Below, piece after piece: positions 14,333 to 18,918 of a stretch of DNA of 18,918 nucleotides. Origin of the DNA: Citromicrobium sp. (GTDB lineage Bacteria; Pseudomonadota; Alphaproteobacteria; Sphingomonadales; Sphingomonadaceae). The position numbers and the translations under genes are program-made. The notes beneath the pieces are model-generated. The model was not told where the DNA came from, did no database searches, and saw nothing but the letters and a program-made list of their open reading frames with translations. The stretch is from positions 1 to 18,918 of the forward strand of contig QFNA01000022.1 in the NCBI GenBank assembly GCA_003248395.1. The letters are read 5' to 3'. The first letter of the stretch is position 1, and each line of letters starts with the position of its first letter.

Positions 14333-15628
14333 TTATCCTGCATTTGCCGGCGCGCGTCCGGACTTTTCCTTCTTCGCAAGCAGCGATTTCAGATCGAAAT
14401 TTCCAAGAAGCGACTTCTTGGCATCCTTCGTCGCGCCGAAGCTCTCTTCGGTCTCCTCGCCCAGATTGACGATCCGGTTGCCGAGCTCTCTCAACGCCAC
14501 TGCAGCTTTGCTGGATCCACTTGCGTCAAGGAATGTCTTGCCAAGCTTCGCTGCAACGGTCGCAGCTTTCTGGTCGAACGGGATCGTGACATCGATGCTA
14601 CGCTCGATCGATGCCTCGAAATCCGCTTTGCTGATCTCGGTGGCACCGGCCTGTACCTTGTTCACGGCGACAATCGGCGTGGCATGCGGGGCGTTGGTTT
14701 TCAGCCACGAAAGGACCCTGATCGTATCGCGTGCAGAGGCGAGCGACATTTCCGCAACCACTGTGACGACGTTGACGTCGTTCAGAATGTGCGGAAAATT
14801 GATCAGCATATTCCGAGGCAGGTCCACGACAGTCATTTCGAAAGCGTGGCGGAATTCCTCCTGCAACTGGAGAAACGCAGCTCCATCGGTCATCAGTGGT
14901 GCGTTGATCGGTGCTTCCGCTGAAAGAATGGCAAAATTCTCGTTCGCCCGGATCATTGCACGTTCGATGAACAGCCCGTCGATACGGCTGGGATTGTCGA
15001 TGGCGTCGGTAAGGCCGCGGCCTGGCTCGAGATCGAGCGTCAGGGCCGCCGTGCCGAAATGGATATCGAGGTCGAGCAGGGCGGTCGGCATCCGGTTTTC
15101 GGCACTGTAAAGCCAACCAAGCGACGAAGCGATCGTCGACGCACCAACGCCTCCGCGCGTGCCGACGACAGCCGTCGAAAGATGCCTGTGTCCCTGTTCA
15201 CCCTCGCCTCCTCGAGGCGCCATGAAGACAGCCTGTGCCTGTGTCAGCGCGTCGCGGACGACGTTGCCGGAGAGCGGTTTGAGCAGATAATCGTGAATCC
15301 CGCTGGCGAGCAGATCGCGATAGAGGCGGACATCGTTGACTTGCCCGATCGCAATGACGACGGTTCCGGGCTCGCAGACTTCCGCAAGCGCATTGATGTC
15401 GTTGAGCGGATCGCCGCTTTCGGACAGGTCCACCATCAGGATGTTGGGGCTCGCCGAGACCGACAACGATTGAATGGCGTTTCGCAGGCCACCCTTGTTG
15501 CATTTCTCGGCCTGCCAGCCGAGCTCGATCACTGCCGGCCTCAGGGCGTCGAGGCTTGCGTCGTCGCAGATGTAGGCGGAAAACGGGTCCCGGTTGCCGG
15601 GTGTGGACGTCATCAATGATGCGCTCAT
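14333..15628 (-). CDS. cpaE: Tad pilus assembly ATPase-like protein CpaE/TadZ
   Basis: This 431-residue MinD/ParA-like protein positions the Tad machine at the cell pole. Residues about 15-135 are a receiver-like domain (LMVDLSES with D67; YLLKPL with K117). Residues about 150-390 form the ATPase fold, with the P-loop GTRGGVGAST (156-165) and switch regions LLDLDIHFG (184-192) and VVDLPRN. Compared with the deviant Walker A KGGxGK[ST], the signature Lys is Arg158 and the P-loop Lys is Ala163, so ATP hydrolysis is doubtful, as in several TadZ proteins. The start ATG (15628) follows the cpaD TGA by three bases, with a G-rich Shine-Dalgarno inside cpaD, so translation is coupled. An in-frame ATG five codons in is a less likely start. 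Confidence 0.9.
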   Translation of the reverse strand: MSASLMTSTPGNRDPFSAYICDDASLDALRPAVIELGWQAEKCNKGGLRNAIQSLSVSASPNILMVDLSESGDPLNDINALAEVCEPGTVVIAIGQVNDVRLYRDLLASGIHDYLLKPLSGNVVRDALTQAQAVFMAPRGGEGEQGHRHLSTAVVGTRGGVGASTIASSLGWLYSAENRMPTALLDLDIHFGTAALTLDLEPGRGLTDAIDNPSRIDGLFIERAMIRANENFAILSAEAPINAPLMTDGAAFLQLQEEFRHAFEMTVVDLPRNMLINFPHILNDVNVVTVVAEMSLASARDTIRVLSWLKTNAPHATPIVAVNKVQAGATEISKADFEASIERSIDVTIPFDQKAATVAAKLGKTFLDASGSSKAAVALRELGNRIVNLGEETEESFGATKDAKKSLLGNFDLKSLLAKKEKSGRAPANAG

Positions 15629-15631
15629 GGC

Positions 15632-16285
15632 TCAGTTACCCCCCTGCTGGGTGTTCATTTCCTTCAGCTCGCCGGCGCCGGTCGGGTCCTTTTCGCGATA
15701 GGTCTTAATGGCCTTCGTCGAAGTCAGGACGACGGTTTCACCAGTGCCTTGCTGTCCCTTGATCAGGTCTTCCGGATTGGCGACCATCGCCGCCAGATTG
15801 CTGTTTGTCGCGCAACCGTAATTGGGGTTCGTCGCGTTGAACAAATTGGAATCGGCCGTGTGGGACCAATCGGGACATCCCGGAACCGATGCCGATGATC
15901 GCGTAACGACGATCCGCACCTGGCCAGGCTGCGCATAGCCTTGCGTCACGGGCACGCCGTCGGCCAGCAGGACACCATGCCGCCCGGCGAGCGCCGCAAC
16001 GTCTTCTCGAATTGCGGCATTGCCGGACGCATCGTCGATTGCGACGCGGTCGCCATGGCCGAGGTTCAGCGTGTCAAACCATTGGGCAAGGCGCTGCTGT
16101 TCGGGCAAGGGCAGTCCGTCAAAATCCGTACCGACATCGAATACGAAGTTGGAACGTTCGACGACCGGCTGCCGGGCGCTGTAGAGTGAACGGTTTTCCA
16201 TGTTCATTGAACCGCACGCAGCCACTGCCAGCCCCATCGAGGCCGTGAGCGTCACCGTGAAAAGGCGTTTGAGCGAGTTAGGCAT
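15632..16285 (-). CDS. cpaD: Tad pilus lipoprotein CpaD
   Basis: This 217-residue lipoprotein has a type II signal peptide ending VAAC (lipidated Cys24). The family signature is present: GYAQPGQVRIVVTRSSASVP, then GCPDWS (about 136-141), then NPNYGCATNSNLAAMVANPE and DLIKGQ (about 153-178). CpaD accompanies the CpaC secretin at the outer membrane and is needed for its assembly or stability. The ATG at 16285 has GAGAGGGA seven bases upstream, overlapping the end of cpaC (13-base gap). The C-terminal tail (KDPTGAGELKEMNTQQGG) is variable in the family. Confidence 0.9.
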   Translation of the reverse strand: MPNSLKRLFTVTLTASMGLAVAACGSMNMENRSLYSARQPVVERSNFVFDVGTDFDGLPLPEQQRLAQWFDTLNLGHGDRVAIDDASGNAAIREDVAALAGRHGVLLADGVPVTQGYAQPGQVRIVVTRSSASVPGCPDWSHTADSNLFNATNPNYGCATNSNLAAMVANPEDLIKGQQGTGETVVLTSTKAIKTYREKDPTGAGELKEMNTQQGGN

Positions 16286-16298
16286 GATAAAGTCCCTC

Positions 16299-17696
16299 TC
16301 AATCGAAGCTGAAGCCGGGTCGCACGGCTGCGTCTGGCGCGTTATTCGTCTCTGCCGGGGTGGCAGGATCGGCTGGGTTGGAGCCAGCTACGACTGGTCC
16401 GGGCCGTCTCGCATTCGAGACACCGTCGGCGCCTTGCATGCCGATCAGGCGCTGGCCTTCGGTCGGCGCGAGATATCCGTCGGTGGGCAGCCGGATGTCC
16501 GAGGCATTGACCGGCTTCACGAGGTAGGGAGTGACCATGATGACCAGTTCGGTTTCACCCTTGCGGTATTCGGTCGAACGGAACAGGCTTCCGAGGATCG
16601 GTACGTCGCCGAGGCCCGGCGCTTTCTCGATCTGGTTTTGCGAATTGTTCGACAGTAGCCCGGCAATCATGAAGCTCTGGCCCGAGCCTAGCTCGACCGT
16701 CGTTTCCGCGCGGCGTGTCGTCAAACCGGGGACTTGGTAGGCGAGGCTGACACCGTACTGCTTGAACTGAATCGTGGTCGTCCCCAGACCCTGGCTGAGA
16801 GGGATCGGGAATTCGCCGCCAGCCAGGAAGGCGGCGGTTTCACCCGACAGCGCGGTCAGATTGGGTTCGGCCAGAGTCGTGACCAAGCCTTGGGTCTCGG
16901 CTAAATTCAGGGCCGATGCGAGATCGAGTCCAAGCAACGATCCTGCGAAACCGAAGGTCGTTCCCTGTTCGGCTTTTGTAATCGATGTTCCGACAACGTT
17001 CTCTGGGTCACTTCCGACAGACAATGTTCCGCCAGGACTGAATTTTCCCGCTGCATTGCCCTGCCCGATGCCGAACTTGAAGCCGCTCGTGCTGTCGATC
17101 GAAGTGAGGTTGACCCCGATCGATCGCACGACACTGCGGCTGACCTCGGCGATCTTTACCTGCAGGTTGACCTGCAACGGGGTCGCCATTTTCAGGCGGC
17201 TGATGACGTTTGTTTCCTCACCGACAAAAGCCTCGACAAGAGCCTGGGCCTCGGCGGCGTCCTCTGGGGCGGCGACAGTTCCGGTCAAAAGGACCGTGTT
17301 CGTGCCCATCGTCGCCACATTGACCTTCGCTTCCGGCATGGCGAGCGCGAGCAACTGGTCGATGCTGCCGATGTTGGAGCCGACGCGCACGTTGGCCGAC
17401 CAGATCACCGCACCGCGAGAATCGCTGGCATAAACTGTGGTTTCACCACCCGATTTGCCGAACAGATAAAGCTGGCTGCGCGATTTCACTTGAACGTCGG
17501 CGATGCCTTCGTTGGCGATGAAGACGTCAGCCATATTGCCGGGCACGTTGATCAACTCGCCGCGACCGATCGACAGAACGATCTCGCTGCTGGGGCTCAC
17601 TACCGACTGCGCCGTTGCGATATTTGTCGGCAGGGCAGCGAGGGGCGCGAGCACGAGGCCGGCCATCAACACTTTTTGTGATACGCGACGTTTCAT
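16299..17696 (-). CDS. cpaC: Tad pilus secretin CpaC (RcpA)
   Basis: This 465-residue outer-membrane secretin is the pore through which the Flp pilus passes. A signal peptide ends near TAQ (about residue 29). The N-terminal domain of type II/III secretins follows (about 35-110: INVPGNMADVFIANEGIADV, YLFGKSGGETTVYA), then a BON-like segment (about 115-185). The secretin core (about 255-405) includes LAEPNLTALSGETAAFLAGG, a conserved VPILGSLFRS and ELVIMVTPYLV. A Pro/Ala/Asn-rich tail completes it. I chose the ATG at 17696 because AGGGGG lies eight bases upstream and the signal peptide follows; the frame is open to 17750 with no ribosome site there. The gap to cpaB is 50 bases. Confidence 0.92.
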   Translation of the reverse strand: MKRRVSQKVLMAGLVLAPLAALPTNIATAQSVVSPSSEIVLSIGRGELINVPGNMADVFIANEGIADVQVKSRSQLYLFGKSGGETTVYASDSRGAVIWSANVRVGSNIGSIDQLLALAMPEAKVNVATMGTNTVLLTGTVAAPEDAAEAQALVEAFVGEETNVISRLKMATPLQVNLQVKIAEVSRSVVRSIGVNLTSIDSTSGFKFGIGQGNAAGKFSPGGTLSVGSDPENVVGTSITKAEQGTTFGFAGSLLGLDLASALNLAETQGLVTTLAEPNLTALSGETAAFLAGGEFPIPLSQGLGTTTIQFKQYGVSLAYQVPGLTTRRAETTVELGSGQSFMIAGLLSNNSQNQIEKAPGLGDVPILGSLFRSTEYRKGETELVIMVTPYLVKPVNASDIRLPTDGYLAPTEGQRLIGMQGADGVSNARRPGPVVAGSNPADPATPAETNNAPDAAVRPGFSFD

Positions 17697-17746
17697 GGAA
17701 TTGCCCCCTGAATGGCTTCCTGATTTGTGGGTCATTGTGCCGGCGA

Positions 17747-18775
17747 TCATTTCGCGGAAACCGGGACGCGCTCGGTTTCCTTGCCTCGAGTCACGCGGAC
17801 CGAGGGGCCGGTGTAAGCTGGCGCCGCATCGCTAGTCGCTGCCGGCTGAGCGACCGGAGCCGCAGAGGCGACGAATTCCGCCGGACGCGAGGACCCTTTC
17901 GGAGGGACGGAACTGCGCTGGAAGCGCGAGACGTCGCCGCCGGTCACATAGGAACCGCGCGCATCGTCGGGACGCGCCATGGCCTTGCGCAGCAGCCGCT
18001 CTTCTTCTTCCTTGGAGATACCGTCGGGAATGGCGACGTCGCCAGAGGCAATCGCACGCTCGAGCTCGGTCTGGCTGTCGGCAATCGAGCGCAGGGTCAG
18101 GCTGATTGTGCCGATGGTCTGCGAGACAGCGACCTTTTCGGCGATCGTCGGCGTGACTTCGAGCGTGACCGTGCTGAACGCCTTGACGACAGTTTCACCG
18201 TTTTCTCCGGTTTCTTGCGTCGTGGACTGGTCGGTAGCGAGGACCCGCAGGTTGCGCAGAATGGTCTCGGACGCTTTCAGCGAAGCACCCTCGTCACCCT
18301 CCACCGACTGTGTCAGCACCATGTCCACACGGTCTCCAGGAAATACGAAGCCCGCAACGCCCGATTTCGCATCGACCGGGACGGTTATCGCCCGCATGCC
18401 CGGAGTCAGCGCTGCAGCCAGGAATCCGCGATCACCGGGGCTGACGAGCGATCCTTGGGTGACTGGTTCGCCCGCCGTGATCGGGTGGCGCACGACTGTC
18501 CCGATCAGCTTCGAAACGTCGGCCTCGCCGTCCAGGAAATAGGCATCCTGTACCAGTTCTGATGGCCACAACTGATAGCCGATGGCGTCGGCGGTTATGA
18601 TTGTACCGACAGGCAAGGCGCGTTGGGCGACCAGCACCTTCGGACCATTCTGTTCGATCGCCGCGGCTTCCGCCTGCGGTGCAGCTGCGCCTGCAAAAAT
18701 ACTGCGGGCGACGAGTGCAGTTCCGATCGCAACGATCAGTGCACCAACCAGCAGAACCAGCTTTTTTCTGTCCAT
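17747..18775 (-). CDS. cpaB: Tad pilus assembly protein CpaB (RcpC)
   Basis: This 342-residue protein is anchored by an N-terminal membrane helix (about residues 6-26). It has a SAF domain (about 46-110: VLVAQRALPVGTIITADAIG, PITAGEPVTQGSLV) and a RcpC-type domain (about 128-235: MRAITVPVDAKSGVAGFVFP, GDRVDMVL, VTLEVTPTIAEKVAVSQTIG, ISLTLRS). The C-terminal tail is low-complexity Pro/Ala-rich. CpaB works in the periplasm with the secretin. The start ATG at 18775 is preceded by GAGGGGG 11 bases upstream, directly after a terminator-like hairpin. It is the first tad gene in the window. Confidence 0.92.
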   Translation of the reverse strand: MDRKKLVLLVGALIVAIGTALVARSIFAGAAAPQAEAAAIEQNGPKVLVAQRALPVGTIITADAIGYQLWPSELVQDAYFLDGEADVSKLIGTVVRHPITAGEPVTQGSLVSPGDRGFLAAALTPGMRAITVPVDAKSGVAGFVFPGDRVDMVLTQSVEGDEGASLKASETILRNLRVLATDQSTTQETGENGETVVKAFSTVTLEVTPTIAEKVAVSQTIGTISLTLRSIADSQTELERAIASGDVAIPDGISKEEEERLLRKAMARPDDARGSYVTGGDVSRFQRSSVPPKGSSRPAEFVASAAPVAQPAATSDAAPAYTGPSVRVTRGKETERVPVSAK

Positions 18776-18793
18776 GGCTAATCTAGCCCCCTC

Positions 18794-18821
18794 AAAAAAT
18801 CCCGCTGTCTTGGTTTGCGGG
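18794..18821 (-). terminator. Terminator-like hairpin just upstream of cpaB
   Basis: On the minus strand CCCGC, an 11-base loop and GCGGG are followed by ATTTTTT, which then runs straight into the cpaB ribosome-binding site. It is about 47 bases past the stop of the gene at the window edge. The stem is short, so termination may be partial. Confidence 0.5.
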
Positions 18822-18867
18822 TAACTATGTTGTCGGTGCCTAGGCCCGATTGGTTAACATCACGTAT

Positions 18868-18918
18868 TCAACTGGTGGTCATGCCAGTCAGGACCGGCCA
18901 GAACATGCCCGACAGGAC
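18868..18918 (-). CDS. C-terminal end of an unidentified gene (cut by window edge)
   Basis: A minus-strand frame runs in from the right edge and ends VLSGMFWPVLTGMTTS at a TGA (18868-18870). Its position just upstream of cpaB is where Tad loci often carry the pilin or the prepilin peptidase, and the hydrophobic character would allow either. With 16 residues the identity and even the reality of the gene cannot be settled. Its main support is the terminator-like hairpin that follows. Confidence 0.35.
   Translation of the reverse strand, partial: VLSGMFWPVLTGMTTS

Noticed and set aside
17615..18562. A 315-codon plus-strand open frame opposite cpaB
   Set aside because: CpaB on the minus strand has its SAF domain and membrane helix; the plus-strand frame is Arg-rich and featureless.
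1..18918. CRISPR array, tRNA or rRNA genes
   Set aside because: No regularly spaced direct repeats, tRNA-like T-loop/anticodon arrangement or rRNA sequence could be seen anywhere in the window.

Overview
The window looks like chromosomal DNA of an alphaproteobacterium, most probably Sphingomonadales (Erythrobacteraceae or Sphingomonadaceae-like). The reasons are a large TonB-dependent receptor of the type expanded in that order, small secreted proteins with the CRR...GSR...C pattern, the gene content of the tad/cpa pilus locus, and moderately high GC. This assignment is inference from protein style; no rRNA gene is present.

Layout. (1) 1-720: remnants of insertion sequences. An IS3-family (IS407-like) orfA is intact, but its orfB is cut off before the catalytic DDE domain, apparently where the end of a second element abuts it. 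(2) 786-1794: two short divergent genes for exported proteins of unknown function. (3) 1810-8346, minus strand: a three-gene set transcribed leftward, consisting of a 1017-residue TonB-dependent receptor, a TPR-2OG-Fe(II) oxygenase and a TPR-sulfotransferase. A clear intrinsic terminator lies just after the receptor gene, inside the nominal start of the oxygenase ORF. (4) 8347-8683: a divergent regulatory region with a perfect 10+10 base inverted repeat next to the receptor start. (5) 8684-12243, plus strand: a fatty acyl-CoA catabolic set of thiolase, HSD10-like 3-hydroxyacyl-CoA dehydrogenase, crotonase and MarR regulator. (6) 12267-18775, minus strand: a tad/cpa (type IVc pilus) operon in the order cpaB-cpaC-cpaD-cpaE-tadB-tadC. 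The cpaF/tadA ATPase gene normally found between cpaE and tadB is absent. A few codons of another minus-strand gene lie at the right edge.

How the genes work together. CpaB, CpaC and CpaD form the periplasmic and outer-membrane part of the Tad secretion channel, CpaE is the polar-localisation ATPase-like factor, and TadB/TadC are the inner-membrane platform. The pilin, prepilin peptidase and CpaF ATPase must be encoded elsewhere. The plus-strand genes carry out the later steps of beta-oxidation of an unidentified, possibly branched or cyclic, acyl-CoA, and MarR may be their local regulator.

The most intriguing part is the receptor/oxygenase/sulfotransferase set. Two enzymes of the same unusual plan, a TPR superhelix fused to a modifying domain (hydroxylation, sulfation), sit behind an outer-membrane receptor. 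This suggests, but does not prove, modification of a protein or peptide linked to that receptor. The left half (about 1-8400) also appears lower in GC than the right half and begins with IS debris, which would fit an acquired accessory block.
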